Shown: positions 24,531 through 33,516, counted from the first letter of the stretch. The stretch is DNA of 64,000 nucleotides from Flaviaestuariibacter flavus (GCF_004337505.1 NZ_SJZI01000008.1:75914-139913); one strand, 5' to 3'. A program made the numbers and translations. The notes: a model not told the origin generated them from the letters alone.

Positions 24531-27383
24531 CTAATCCAGCAGAAACTTCACATCCTCCAGCGTCAGGCTTTTCACAAAGCCTTCTTCCGCCTGGATCAGT
24601 TCCGACGACAGGTGGCTCTTGCGCTGCTGCAGCTGCAGGATCTTCTCCTCGATCGTGTCTTTACAAATGAGGCGGTAGGCAAATACCGGCCGCGTCTGCC
24701 CGATGCGGTGCGTACGATCGATGGCCTGCTGCTCCACGGAGGCGTTCCACCAGATATCGAACAGGAAGACATAATCGGCCGCCATCAGGTTGAGACCGGC
24801 GTTGCCAGCCTTGAGTGAAAGCAGGAAGACGCGTTCCGGCGACGCCTCGTCGTTGAAGCGGTTACAGAGGCCCTGTCGCGCCTCGGCGGGCGTGCTGCCA
24901 TCGAGACGAAGAAAGGGAATGCGGGCTTTCTGAAGCGCATCGCCAAGCAGGTCGAGCATACCGGTGTATTGCGAAAAGAGCAGCACCTTGTGATCCGTTA
25001 CCAGCTGTTCGAGCTCTTCGAGCAGCACATTGGTTTTTACCGAATCCTGTGTGAACACGTCTTCGTCGCGAACGAGCTCGGCCGAGCAGCACAATTGCTT
25101 GAGGCGGGTAATGCCGGCAAGCACGCTCATCTTGCCCTGCTCGAGGCCCCGCTGCTCGATCTCCAGCAATACGTTGCTGCGGATCTTTTCTTTTACGCTT
25201 TCATAAGCCATCCGCTGGTCGGTGCCCATGCTGCACCAGAGCACCTGCTCGGTCTTGGCAGGCAGGTCGGTAGCCACCTGGTTCTTCGTACGACGAAGGA
25301 TAAAGGGCGCCGTCAGGCGACGCAGCGCGGCGATCTTTTCGGCGTCGCCATTGCGGTCGATGGCATCGGCATATTGCTGGCGGAAGAACTCGCGCGAGCC
25401 GAACATCCCGGGCAGCAGGAAGTGCAGCTGCGCGTAAAGGTCGAAGGTGTTATTCATCACCGGTGTGCCGCTCAGCGCAGCCCGGAAGCGGCCCTGGAGG
25501 CCACAAACGGCGCGCGTGATCTGTGCCGCCGGGTTCTTGATCTGGTGACTTTCATCAAGGATGATCGAGTCGAACATGGTTTGCTCCAGCACTGCCGCAT
25601 GGTTGCGCACCAGGTGGTAGGTGGCGATGAGCACCTGCGGCGGCGCGGCATCGGCGTCGCTGCCTTCGCGCTGAAACAGGCCAACACGCACCGAAGGCGC
25701 AAACTGCTCCCACTCCTGCTTCCAGTTGTACACCAGCGAGGCCGGGCAGATGATCAGGTGCTGCCCGCCCGGCGTTTCCTCCAGCAGGCGGCAGATAAAG
25801 GCGATCGTCTGCACCGTTTTGCCGAGACCCATATCGTCCGAAAGAAGGCCAGAAGCACCCGCGTCGCGAAGCAGCAGCAACCATTCAAAGCCTTTTTGCT
25901 GGTAGGGTCGCAGGCGGGCCTGCAGCAGCGACGGCAGGGGCACCTGCGCATCCTCGCTTTTCTGCCATTGCTGCCAGCGTGTCCACCAGCCGGTATTGAT
26001 CACCGGCTTGAGTACGGATGATTCGCCTTCGTCGCCCGCCAGGGCCAGCCAGCGCGGCACCGTAAACACGTCTTTCTCGATCCGCGCATGGCGGATCAGC
26101 GTCGCCCAGGTATCGAACCATTCGGCGGGCAACACGCCCATGGCGCCGTCCCGTAGTAATACAATACGCTGTCCCGAAAAGATCGCTTTCTGCAGCGCCG
26201 GCAGGGCCACCGCTTCGGCGCCGAAGCGCAGGCTGAAGCGCACGCGGATCTGCGGATCGTCGGGTGCGGAAAGGAGTTCTGTCTCTGTCACCGGCTTGTG
26301 CTCGGAGCAGCGGAAATGCTGCAGCATACTGAGGCCGAGCACGGCAACGTCGCGGTCGAGCAGTTTGTAAAAGGCATTGAGAAACCAGCCCTTGTGCTGG
26401 GCGTCTTTGAAGTCGAGGTGGAAGTAGCCATTGAGCTGGTTGGCGAAGTTGGGATGCAGGGCGCGCAGCTCCTCCACGAAGGCATTTTCCGTTTCGCGGT
26501 GCCGCCGGATAAGCCACTCGCGGCCGCCGGCCTTGCGGCGTTCCTCGGTCTTGCCAACGCCATCGAGCTCGATGCCTTCGTAGTTCCAGGCGGGCGTGAA
26601 CACGAGGTATTTATTCATCATCTCGCTCAGGTAAACGCGGTTTTCCGGAACGCATTCGATGATGTTTTCCTCGAAGCAATTGTTGCGGTTGACGCTGTAT
26701 TGCTTGTCGAGCAAGTCGAGCACCTGCTCGGAAAACTGCAGCGGGTCGCCCTCCCAGGTGCCCGGGCAGGTTTTGTGCAGCCACAGCAGCGTGGCATAGT
26801 CGCGCTGCGCCAGCAGGGCATACTCGTTGTTGCGCTCCAGCAGGAAGTGGTGCCGCAGGAACTGCTCCAGCGGCTCGGGCCCGCCGCCAAGGTCTACCAG
26901 CGTCCGCAGTGCGAGGGCGGCGCCTTCCCGTTCTACAACAAAAGAAAGGCGCGGCTGCTCGGTTAGAAAGCGAAAAGACTGCAGGCGAACACGGGAACCT
27001 TCCAGCGGCACGGCATGCATGAGGCGCAGCGCCGGGGCCTGCTCGCGCAGGGCCGCGAAGCATTCCTGTCCGTAGCGCTGCATCGCCGCCGTGGTGAAGG
27101 CTGCCAGCGTCTGGCTGTTGCGACCTGCCTTGTGCTTTTTGGCCAGCTCTTCGCGCTTCGCTTTGAGCGCCTCCTCAGAAAAAGCGGTCAGCGCCTGCTG
27201 CACGGCTACCGGCGCCGTGCCGAAGTGCTGCTTGATGGCGCGGGTAGTAATTTTTTCAGGGATGCCATAGAGCTTTTTTGCCGGGTCGAAGGACATAAGC
27301 TCGAGGGCCGGCGTCGTCAGCCCGGGGCGGCGCGTTTCCAGGCGTAATACGTAAATTAGGGAGGTAGCTTTGGTGTTTTGCAT
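24531..27383 (-). CDS. SNF2-family DNA helicase/ATPase
   Basis: This 950-residue Swi2/Snf2 protein has a long N-terminal half (1-~480) of the bacterial 'SNF2-associated' type. The helicase core shows motif I 'LSDDMGLGKTVQT', motif II 'ILDESHQIKN' (DESH), 'ALSGTPVMNN', motif V 'LSLKAGNAGLNL' and motif VI 'QAIDRTHRIGQTRPV'. It probably remodels RNA polymerase or protein-DNA complexes, like RapA. GC-rich codon use marks it as native chromosome. It faces the AT-rich island and its stop is 5 bp from the island's right 8-mer. Confidence 0.92.
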   Translation of the reverse strand: MQNTKATSLIYVLRLETRRPGLTTPALELMSFDPAKKLYGIPEKITTRAIKQHFGTAPVAVQQALTAFSEEALKAKREELAKKHKAGRNSQTLAAFTTAAMQRYGQECFAALREQAPALRLMHAVPLEGSRVRLQSFRFLTEQPRLSFVVEREGAALALRTLVDLGGGPEPLEQFLRHHFLLERNNEYALLAQRDYATLLWLHKTCPGTWEGDPLQFSEQVLDLLDKQYSVNRNNCFEENIIECVPENRVYLSEMMNKYLVFTPAWNYEGIELDGVGKTEERRKAGGREWLIRRHRETENAFVEELRALHPNFANQLNGYFHLDFKDAQHKGWFLNAFYKLLDRDVAVLGLSMLQHFRCSEHKPVTETELLSAPDDPQIRVRFSLRFGAEAVALPALQKAIFSGQRIVLLRDGAMGVLPAEWFDTWATLIRHARIEKDVFTVPRWLALAGDEGESSVLKPVINTGWWTRWQQWQKSEDAQVPLPSLLQARLRPYQQKGFEWLLLLRDAGASGLLSDDMGLGKTVQTIAFICRLLEETPGGQHLIICPASLVYNWKQEWEQFAPSVRVGLFQREGSDADAAPPQVLIATYHLVRNHAAVLEQTMFDSIILDESHQIKNPAAQITRAVCGLQGRFRAALSGTPVMNNTFDLYAQLHFLLPGMFGSREFFRQQYADAIDRNGDAEKIAALRRLTAPFILRRTKNQVATDLPAKTEQVLWCSMGTDQRMAYESVKEKIRSNVLLEIEQRGLEQGKMSVLAGITRLKQLCCSAELVRDEDVFTQDSVKTNVLLEELEQLVTDHKVLLFSQYTGMLDLLGDALQKARIPFLRLDGSTPAEARQGLCNRFNDEASPERVFLLSLKAGNAGLNLMAADYVFLFDIWWNASVEQQAIDRTHRIGQTRPVFAYRLICKDTIEEKILQLQQRKSHLSSELIQAEEGFVKSLTLEDVKFLLD

Positions 27384-27400
27384 GGACCGGCGAAGATAAA

Positions 27401-27457
27401 AGTCTATTGGTTAATTGGTCTATTGGTTAATTGGTACTTATTCGCTACCAACCCTTC
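27401..27457. repeat. AATTGG composite repeat, copy 3
   Basis: Two AGTCTATTGGTTAATTGG-type words and the tail ACTTATTCGCTACCAACC. It sits 18 bp upstream of the SNF2 gene start, in the same orientation as the copies upstream of pyrF and the deaminase gene. It is followed at about 27524-27552 by GAACCTCAGAACC words related to those at 47521. Confidence 0.75.
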
Positions 27458-27553
27458 CGGACGCCCGAAATTTTCACTTGTGCTTCAGGGTCGCAGTTTC
27501 CAGATTCCGGTATCCTAACCGTAGAACCTCAGAACCCCACAACCTTAAAACCT

Positions 27554-27561
27554 TATTTTTG
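27554..27561 (+). promoter_or_regulatory. -7 element of the HBDH gene
   Basis: TATTTTTG, 19 nt before the ATG at 27581. Confidence 0.5.
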
Positions 27562-27580
27562 CGGCACTCAAATCTTGCAT

Positions 27581-28471
27581 ATGAAGAAAGTTGCAGTGAT
27601 CGGCGCCGGCACCATGGGAAACGGCATCGCCCACGTTTTCGCCCAGTCGGGCTTTTCGGTTTCACTGATCGACGTGTCGCAGGCCCAGCTCGATAAGGCG
27701 GTTGCTACCATTGGTAAGAACTTCGACCGCCAGGTGGCCAAAGGCAGTGTCACCGAGGAGCAGAAATTTGCGGCCCTTGCCAATATCACCACCTTTACCG
27801 CCATCGCCGATGGCGTGAAAGACGCGGAACTCGTGGTGGAAGCCGCCACGGAAAACGTGGATCTCAAACTGAACATCTTCCGCCAGCTCGATGAGGCCGC
27901 ACCCGCCGGCTGCATCCTTGCTTCCAATACTTCATCCATCTCCATCACGAAAATCGCCTCGGTAACAAAGCGTCCCGAGCTCGTGATCGGGATGCACTTC
28001 ATGAACCCCGTGCCGGTGATGAAGCTCGTGGAGATCATCAACGGCTATGCAACAAAAGCAGAAGTGAGCGAAACGATCGTATCGCTCAGCAAGCAACTGG
28101 GCAAGATTCCCTGCGTGGTGAACGACTACCCGGGCTTTATCGCCAACCGCATCCTGATGCCGATGATCAACGAAGCGATCTCCTGCCTCTTCGAAGGCAT
28201 TGCGGGCGTAGAGGAGATCGACACCGTGATGAAGCTGGGTATGGCGCACCCGATGGGCCCGCTGCAGCTGGCCGACTTCATTGGTCTCGACGTATGCCTT
28301 TCAATCCTGCGTGTGCTCCACGACGGCTTCGGCAACCCGAAGTACGCGCCCTGCCCGCTGCTGGTGAATATGGTAACCGCCGGCAAGCTCGGCGCCAAGA
28401 GCGGCGAAGGATTCTACACCTATACTCCCGGCAGCAAAGACCTTGTAGTCAGTGCAGGATTCAGAAAATAA
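27581..28471 (+). CDS. hbd: 3-hydroxybutyryl-CoA dehydrogenase
   Basis: This 296-residue NAD-dependent dehydrogenase acts on 3-hydroxyacyl-CoA (beta-oxidation or butyryl/PHB metabolism). It has the Rossmann motif VIGAGTMGNGIA (6-17), 'ASNTSSISIT', the catalytic-His region 'GMHFMNPVPVMKLVEII' and 'DYPGFIANRILMPMINEA'. It is a single-domain bacterial enzyme of normal length (about 285-300). The upstream part of the frame to 27431 is repeat sequence and is excluded. Crotonyl-CoA from gcdH would enter this branch after hydration. Confidence 0.95.
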   Translation: MKKVAVIGAGTMGNGIAHVFAQSGFSVSLIDVSQAQLDKAVATIGKNFDRQVAKGSVTEEQKFAALANITTFTAIADGVKDAELVVEAATENVDLKLNIFRQLDEAAPAGCILASNTSSISITKIASVTKRPELVIGMHFMNPVPVMKLVEIINGYATKAEVSETIVSLSKQLGKIPCVVNDYPGFIANRILMPMINEAISCLFEGIAGVEEIDTVMKLGMAHPMGPLQLADFIGLDVCLSILRVLHDGFGNPKYAPCPLLVNMVTAGKLGAKSGEGFYTYTPGSKDLVVSAGFRK

Positions 28472-28901
28472 TACCGGAGAAATACAACACGGCATCCCGC
28501 TCGCGGACGTCCTGTCTTTCGTACGCTGGAAGACGGGACGCCCCGACGCGGAAGCGGAACAGGATCTCTTCGAGGACCTGGGCTGCACCGGCAAAAAGTT
28601 CACCGACCTGGTGGAGCACTTCAGCATGCGCTTCGGTGCTGACGTCAGCAACTACAAGTGGTACTTTCATACCAACGAAGAAGACCACAGCATCGGCGGC
28701 ATGTTCTACAAACCGCCCTACGAGCGCGTGCAGCGCATCCCGGTTACCCCGCTCATGCTTTGGGAGATGGCCAACGCCGGCTACTGGAACATCGAATATC
28801 CCGAGCACGAGATTCCCTCCTCGCGCGTTGATTACCTGATCAACATCCTGCTGTTCATCGCGGGCTGCCTGCTGCTGGCCTACTTAGCACGGAAGTGGTA
28901 G
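28452..28901 (+). CDS. DUF1493 acyl-carrier-like protein with a C-terminal membrane helix
   Basis: This 149-residue protein starts with GTG and overlaps the end of hbd by 20 bp, so it is probably translationally coupled. The core 'LFEDLGCTGKKFTDLVEHFSMRFGADVSNYKWYFH' (about 43-77) is the DUF1493 pattern, a family distantly like acyl carrier proteins. The carrier Ser is not evident. The end (INILLFIAGCLLLAYLARKW) is a hydrophobic helix, unusual for the family, and would tether it to the inner membrane. Function unknown. Confidence 0.75.
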   Translation: MQDSENNTGEIQHGIPLADVLSFVRWKTGRPDAEAEQDLFEDLGCTGKKFTDLVEHFSMRFGADVSNYKWYFHTNEEDHSIGGMFYKPPYERVQRIPVTPLMLWEMANAGYWNIEYPEHEIPSSRVDYLINILLFIAGCLLLAYLARKW

Positions 28902-29309
28902 TGCCTCAGACTACGAGGTTTTTTCTCGCAGAGTTTGCAGAGCGTTTCGCAGAGGGCACGGAGGCTTTTTCTACGACTACCGTTTGGGGAGGCAGTTTTA
29001 CTGGTCGGCTAATGTCCTATGATCCCGGTCAGTGCGTTGCGGGAGCTATGTCTGCCTGCGGCAGGCATCCAATAATTAACGCGTAAAGGCGCAGAATCAT
29101 CGGGCAGTGATGCCTTGACCCAAAAGAGCACACCGGGTGCCCCTGAGCGCCCGGCCCCGCTTAGCGCGCCTTCCGCAACCACGAACTATAAGACTAACTG
29201 CACTTCCAAAAGCAGCAGCGTGACCGCACCCAAGTCCACCTCCCCGAAAATATCCTTAGCGTTAAAAAATACCGCCGTCAGGCAAACCCAGCAGGCCAAC
29301 ACCCACCTC
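28902..29309. other. 408-bp gap without a convincing gene
   Basis: It begins with CGCAGAG-type words (about 28926-28955, CTCGCAGAGTTTGCAGAGCG) after the DUF1493 stop, then GTCTGCCTGCGGCAGGCAT (a short palindrome near 29048-29067). Neither strand gives a long frame with protein-like composition, and I see no structured RNA. Confidence 0.6.
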
Positions 29310-29909
29310 CTACTTCACCGGTCGCACATCAAGTGTATGCATATCCCGCAATTTCTGCCGGCATAATTCCTCATCCTTCTTCGGCACACCGATCACCATG
29401 CGGCAAAAAAGCTGCGCCTCGTTTTCGATGACGGTGCAGCCAAAGCGCTTTACCACCATCATCACATCGTTCATCAGTGTATAATCGAAATTCAGCTCGT
29501 AGTTGACCAGCACCGGCCGCTGAATGAGCGGCGTCAGTTGCAGGGCAAAGGAAGCGGCCGTTTTATACGCGTTGATCAGGCCCGGCACTCCGAGGAGTGT
29601 TCCGCCGAAATAGCGCACCACCACGATAGCCGTATTGGTGACGCCCTTGCTATCCAGCTGCCCCAGGATCGGCTTGCCGGCCGAGCCGGAGGGCTCACCA
29701 TCGTCGGAGGCGCGGAAGTTGTTGCCGTCGGTGCCGATGCGGTATGCGAAGCAATGGTGCGCTGCCTTGGGATGTTCTTCCTTCAGCTCCTTGAGCCGCT
29801 TCTTGAACTCGTCGGCCGAGGCGACAGGAAAGGCATAGGCCAGGAAGGTGCTGCCGCGGTCGCGGAATTCGGCCAGGGCCTCTTTTTCGATCGTGTGAAA
29901 ATGCGTCAT
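29310..29909 (-). CDS. yigZ: YigZ/IMPACT family protein
   Basis: This 199-residue protein has an N-terminal UPF0029/Impact domain ('RGSTFLAYAFPVAS', 'HHCFAYRIG', 'FRASDDGEPSGSAGKPIL', 'VVVRYFGGTLLGVPGLINAY') and a C-terminal DUF1949 ferredoxin-like domain. The bacterial role is unclear: the eukaryotic relative IMPACT inhibits the kinase GCN2, and a peptidase link has been suggested for YigZ. The ATG at 29909 follows TAAGTTTG by 9 nt, so it is preferred over one four codons upstream. It lies just downstream of ribD. Confidence 0.92.
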   Translation of the reverse strand: MTHFHTIEKEALAEFRDRGSTFLAYAFPVASADEFKKRLKELKEEHPKAAHHCFAYRIGTDGNNFRASDDGEPSGSAGKPILGQLDSKGVTNTAIVVVRYFGGTLLGVPGLINAYKTAASFALQLTPLIQRPVLVNYELNFDYTLMNDVMMVVKRFGCTVIENEAQLFCRMVIGVPKKDEELCRQKLRDMHTLDVRPVK

Positions 29910-29918
29910 CAGAGGGCG

Positions 29919-29926
29919 CAAACTTA
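29919..29926 (-). promoter_or_regulatory. -7 element of yigZ
   Basis: TAAGTTTG on the minus strand. It overlaps the stop codon of ribD, so yigZ has its own promoter despite the tight packing. Confidence 0.5.
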
Positions 29927-30985
29927 GTACGGATTCGCGGGATTGCGGTAGCGGTCTACCCGGTCGCCGGCGAAGTGGTCGCTACCCTCCAGCGCACCAC
30001 CCGACGGCTTTGGCGCCGGAATGCCTTTCTGAAGACGCATGCCCGGTGCGGTGATGATCAGCTGCTCGTCCCAAAAGCCGGCATCGATAAAGTGCTGCAG
30101 CACCTGCGCGCCGCCTTCCACCAGCAGGCTGTGTACGCCGCGGCTGTACAGCATACTCCCGAGGCGTTTAATCAGGTTCGGACCGGTCATTGCCTCCAGC
30201 CGCACATATTCAAGGTTGTGGTGCTGCTCGGTGCGCAGCTCGTTCAGCACCAGCGTTGGCTGCTCGCCGTTAAAAAGGTGCAAAGACGCGGGCAGGCGTA
30301 GTTGCCGGTCGAGTACGATGCGTAACGGATCGGGGCCGGGCCAGAGCCGGGTGTTGAGCTGCGGATTGTCGAAAAAAGCGGTATTGGTGCCCACCAGGAT
30401 AGCGCTGTGTGTGGCGCGTAGGTGGTGCACATAGCGGGCCGTAAGGGCGCCGGAGATGGCCACCGGGCGGCCGTTTGCGCCGGCGATAAAGCCGTCGGCG
30501 CTTTGGGCCCACTTCAGCGTGATCCAGGGCCGGTGGCGGGTGTGGGCGGTAAAGAAAAAGCGGTTCAGCTCGCGGCACTCGCTTTCCAGCACGCCGCTGA
30601 TCACTTCGATGCCCGCGGCATGCAGCTTGTCGATGCCCTTGCCATTCACCGAAGGGAAAGGGTCGCGGCAGCCGACCACCACGCGCGGGATGCTTTCCCG
30701 CACGATCAGGTCGGCACAGGGCGGTGTTTTTCCAAAATGCGCGCAGGGTTCGAGCGATACGTACAGTGTGCTTTCCGGAATGAGGTGCCGGTCGGCTTCG
30801 GCCACGGCATTCACGCAATTCACCTCGGCATGCGGACCGCCATAGCGGCGGTGGTAGCCTTCGCCGATGATGCGGTGTCCGTGAACAAGCACCGCGCCAA
30901 CCATGGGGTTGGGCGCAACACTCCCGGCGCCGAGGCGCGCCAGTTGCAGGCAGCGTTGCATATAGGTTTCGTGGCCCGGGGTCAT
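29924..30985 (-). CDS. ribD: Bifunctional riboflavin deaminase/reductase RibD
   Basis: This 353-residue enzyme performs the second and third steps of riboflavin synthesis from GTP. The N-terminal deaminase has the zinc site H52-A-E54, C81 and C90 ('PHAEVNCV', 'PCAHFGKTPPC'). The C-terminal reductase domain follows from ~150 ('WITLKWAQSADGFIAG', 'LVEGGAQVLQHF'). The length is normal and no FMN riboswitch is visible upstream. It is divergent from prmC across 43 bp. Confidence 0.95.
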   Translation of the reverse strand: MTPGHETYMQRCLQLARLGAGSVAPNPMVGAVLVHGHRIIGEGYHRRYGGPHAEVNCVNAVAEADRHLIPESTLYVSLEPCAHFGKTPPCADLIVRESIPRVVVGCRDPFPSVNGKGIDKLHAAGIEVISGVLESECRELNRFFFTAHTRHRPWITLKWAQSADGFIAGANGRPVAISGALTARYVHHLRATHSAILVGTNTAFFDNPQLNTRLWPGPDPLRIVLDRQLRLPASLHLFNGEQPTLVLNELRTEQHHNLEYVRLEAMTGPNLIKRLGSMLYSRGVHSLLVEGGAQVLQHFIDAGFWDEQLIITAPGMRLQKGIPAPKPSGGALEGSDHFAGDRVDRYRNPANPY

Positions 30986-30998
30986 AAGCGGCAGGAGC

Positions 30999-31024
30999 CA
31001 AAAATAAAGAAAGGATTATGTTTG
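30999..31024. promoter_or_regulatory. Divergent -7 elements of ribD and prmC
   Basis: TATTTTTG on the minus strand (30999-31006) lies 13 nt before the ribD ATG. TATGTTTG on the plus strand (31017-31024) lies 4 nt before the prmC ATG. The two transcription units share 43 bp, so their promoters must overlap. Confidence 0.5.
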
Positions 31025-31028
31025 AACC

Positions 31029-31925
31029 ATGAAAAACGGCGAAGCGGAAGCCTGGCTCCGAAACCAGCTCGAAAGCATGTACGACCCCGGCGAAAGCGCC
31101 GCCATTGCCGCCCTGGCGCTGGAGCATGTAACCGGCCTCCGCCGCGGCGAATGGCTGCTGCGCCGCGAAGAGCCGCTCTCCGGCGAAGAAGAGCAGGCGC
31201 TCCGGGATACCGCGGCCCGCCTGCTGCGCCAGGAGCCGATCCAATACATCAGCGGACGCTCCTTCTTCTATGGCCTTGAGTTGTATGTGAATCCTTCCGT
31301 ACTCATCCCGCGCCCCGAAACGGAGGAGCTCGTAGACTGGATCGTGAAAGACTTGCTGGAACTGGGTCTGCCGGTGTTCGACAAAAAAGAAACGGAGGCT
31401 GATGCAACGGCTTTGCTGAAGATCCTCGATGTGGGAACGGGAAGCGGCTGTATTGCGCTGGCGCTTAAAAGCAAGATGCCGCGCGCCGAAGTGTGGGGCT
31501 GCGATGTAAGCGATGAAGCGCTCAACGTAGCCCGTCGCAACGGCTCCGACAATAATATCCGCGTCGACTTCCAGGGCGTCGATTTCCTGGATGAGGCCCA
31601 GCAGCGCCTGCTGCCTTCGGTTGACGTGCTGGTGTCGAACCCGCCCTATATCCCGCTGAAAGACAAAACCTCGATGCACAGCAATGTAGTGGAATGGGAG
31701 CCGCATACCGCCCTCTTTGTGCCCGACAACGACGCGCTGCTCTTTTACCGCGCCATTGCCCGCTTCGCCCCCAGGCGCCTTCACGCGGGCGGGCGCATTT
31801 ACCTGGAAATCCACGAAGACCTCGGGAATGCGGTTGTACAGCTATTCCGGGAAGCCGGCTATGAATCGGTAGAACTACGGAAAGACATGCAGGGGAAGGA
31901 CCGGATGGTGCGGGTAATACGGTAA
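31029..31925 (+). CDS. prmC: Release factor glutamine N5-methyltransferase PrmC
   Basis: This 298-residue SAM enzyme methylates the GGQ glutamine of RF1/RF2. A helical N-terminal domain (1-85) precedes the methyltransferase domain with motif I 'LDVGTGSG' (133-140) and the catalytic NPPY (204-207). 'VLIPRPETEELVDW' is a PrmC signature. The stop TAA lies inside a GGTAATG word repeat. A start further downstream would cut the conserved N-domain. Confidence 0.94.
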   Translation: MKNGEAEAWLRNQLESMYDPGESAAIAALALEHVTGLRRGEWLLRREEPLSGEEEQALRDTAARLLRQEPIQYISGRSFFYGLELYVNPSVLIPRPETEELVDWIVKDLLELGLPVFDKKETEADATALLKILDVGTGSGCIALALKSKMPRAEVWGCDVSDEALNVARRNGSDNNIRVDFQGVDFLDEAQQRLLPSVDVLVSNPPYIPLKDKTSMHSNVVEWEPHTALFVPDNDALLFYRAIARFAPRRLHAGGRIYLEIHEDLGNAVVQLFREAGYESVELRKDMQGKDRMVRVIR

Positions 31926-32042
31926 TGTGATAATGCGGTAATGCGATAATCAGATGTATAGGAAAGCCGCTCCCCGAGCGGCTTTCCTATATGATGGAAC
32001 GGCATTTACCGCATTATCACATTACCGCAATATCACATTCTA
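31923..32042. repeat. GGTAATG word repeats flanking a perfect hairpin (prmC/exbD convergence)
   Basis: Directly at the prmC stop come TAATGCGGTAATGCGATAAT words. A perfect 15-bp stem with a CCC loop lies at 31958-31990 (AGGAAAGCCGCTC arm). Mirrored words (GCATTATCACATTACCGC) run from about 32010 to the exbD stop. The hairpin has no T tract, so it may be a 3' stabiliser or a factor-assisted terminator for both genes. Confidence 0.75.
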
Positions 32043-32438
32043 TTTCACCAGTGCGACCACTTTCGCATTATTCTTTTTCGCAATGGTCATGATGCGGAAT
32101 ACTTCGCCGTAATAGGCGGCGGTATCGGCATTGACCACTACCGAAGGTGTATCCACGGCCTTGCGCTGGAGCTCAATCTGCTGTTTGAGCAGGGTATCGA
32201 TCTGGTTGGTGGCCACGGGAGCGGTACCGATAAAGAACTGGTGGTTCTTATCGATGCTCACGATAATATGTTGCTTTGCCTTTGTATCCTTCCCGCTGCG
32301 CGGGTTGTTGACGCGCACGAGGTTGGGGTTGGCCAGCGTGGCTGCAATGAGGAAGAACAGCAGGAGGATGAACAGGATATCGTTCAGCGGCCCGGTATGG
32401 ATCTCCGTATGCGCCTTTAGTTTTCTTCGGATGTTCAT
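32040..32438 (-). CDS. exbD: ExbD/TolR family biopolymer transport protein
   Basis: This 132-residue protein has one N-terminal membrane helix (about 21-38: LNDILFILLLFFLIAATL) with the conserved Asp at its start (D20, the proton-path residue). A periplasmic domain follows ('VVVNADTAAYYGEVFRIMTIAKK'). It forms the stator of a proton-driven motor with ExbB, upstream by 20 bp. TonB is not in the window. Powering TonB-dependent receptors is the likely role, but Tol-type function is possible. Confidence 0.88.
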   Translation of the reverse strand: MNIRRKLKAHTEIHTGPLNDILFILLLFFLIAATLANPNLVRVNNPRSGKDTKAKQHIIVSIDKNHQFFIGTAPVATNQIDTLLKQQIELQRKAVDTPSVVVNADTAAYYGEVFRIMTIAKKNNAKVVALVK

Positions 32439-32458
32439 AGTGTTACCGGTTAAAAGGC

Positions 32459-33151
32459 TTAGCGGGCGGGCTCCTGGAGCATGTCGAGAAATTCAGCGCT
32501 GGAGGCCTCCATGCGGTTGGCCGTTTTATCCGCCTGTGTGCTGAGGTAGTTGTGTGCGATATAGGCCAGCAGACCGATGATGAGGCCGGACGCAGAGGTG
32601 ATCATCTTGGTATAGATACCGTTGGCCATCGTCTGGATGGTGAAGTCACCGGTGGATGCCAGGTTGTAAAAGAGCTTGAACATACCCACGATGGTGCCGA
32701 GGAAGCCGAACATGGGCGCGATGCCGGCGATCAGCGAGAGCACCGAGAGGTTGCGCTCCAGGCGGTACACTTCCTGTTTGCCCACGTTCTCCATGCTTTT
32801 CTCGATCACGTCAATGTCCTTACCGAGGCGCTGGATGCCCTTGTCGATGATGCGGGCCACGGGGTTGTTGGTGTTCTTGGCGAAGCTGCGCGCGGCGCCG
32901 ACGTTACCGCTCACAATGTGGTCGCGGATGATGTTCATGAAGTTGTCGTCGATCTGCGATGCCTTGCGGATTGCGGCGAGGCGCTCGAAGAACACGTAAA
33001 GCGTCAGCAGGAAAAGTACCGCCAGCGGGATCATCAGCCAGCCCCCCAGGGTCAGCAGCTCGTATAAGCTGATATTTCCGTCGTGGTTGGCATCCGTGGT
33101 AACCTGGGCTGCGCGGGTGGCGGTGTCAAGGGCTTGAAGCAGGTACAGCAT
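32459..33151 (-). CDS. exbB: MotA/TolQ/ExbB proton channel protein
   Basis: This 230-residue inner-membrane protein has three helices: about 30-50, and the pair around 'SVLSLIAGIAPMFGFLGTIVGMFKLF' and 'ITSASGLIIGLLAYIAHNYL' with the family's conserved small residues. It pairs with ExbD directly downstream. The ATG at 33151 is chosen. An upstream start would add 23 basic residues that do not fit the family. TACATTTA upstream resembles the -7 element. Confidence 0.9.
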   Translation of the reverse strand: MLYLLQALDTATRAAQVTTDANHDGNISLYELLTLGGWLMIPLAVLFLLTLYVFFERLAAIRKASQIDDNFMNIIRDHIVSGNVGAARSFAKNTNNPVARIIDKGIQRLGKDIDVIEKSMENVGKQEVYRLERNLSVLSLIAGIAPMFGFLGTIVGMFKLFYNLASTGDFTIQTMANGIYTKMITSASGLIIGLLAYIAHNYLSTQADKTANRMEASSAEFLDMLQEPAR

Positions 33152-33220
33152 AATTCGTCTTTGGGGTCGTAAATGTAGTGTATGCGGGAATAACGCACCC
33201 GGCACGCGCTTATTTTTCAA

Positions 33221-33516
33221 ATTAAGAGGAAAATGAGGAGCGGTTGTTTAAGACCGATGTCGTTTTAACAAGCCGTTGGGGATGCGTAGCCGACAGCAAA
33301 TCAAACTCCGCCACCTTAAGATTGCCTTTCGCGAGCAGCCTCTCGGATAAAGTGGCTCTTGGTTGCTGTCACCCTGCGTAACGCTGGAGTTTGCTTCGCT
33401 CCGCTCGCAATGACGGCCGGAGGCCGTCGTCTCGCTACTTACTTATGCCAAGGGCGTCGCTTGTGCGACGCCCTTGACCTTCAACTTTCATTATTCCTTG
33501 CTCGATATTCGTTATT
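33221..33516. repeat. Dispersed repeats and hairpin after the SPFH gene
   Basis: From the SPFH stop: GAATAACGAATATCGA words (33481-33516), a perfect 11-bp stem (AAGGGCGTCGC arm, TTGT loop, 33450-33475), then a copy of the GGAGTTTGCTTCGCTCCGCT repeat (33386-33428). The remainder up to exbB shows no gene. Confidence 0.7.

Noticed and set aside
29924-31030. FMN riboswitch in front of ribD
   Set aside because: Only 43 bp separate ribD from prmC; there is no room for the aptamer.
31958-31990. Ordinary Rho-independent terminator
   Set aside because: The stem is perfect (15 bp) but no T tract follows on either strand, so I describe it as a hairpin within a repeat.
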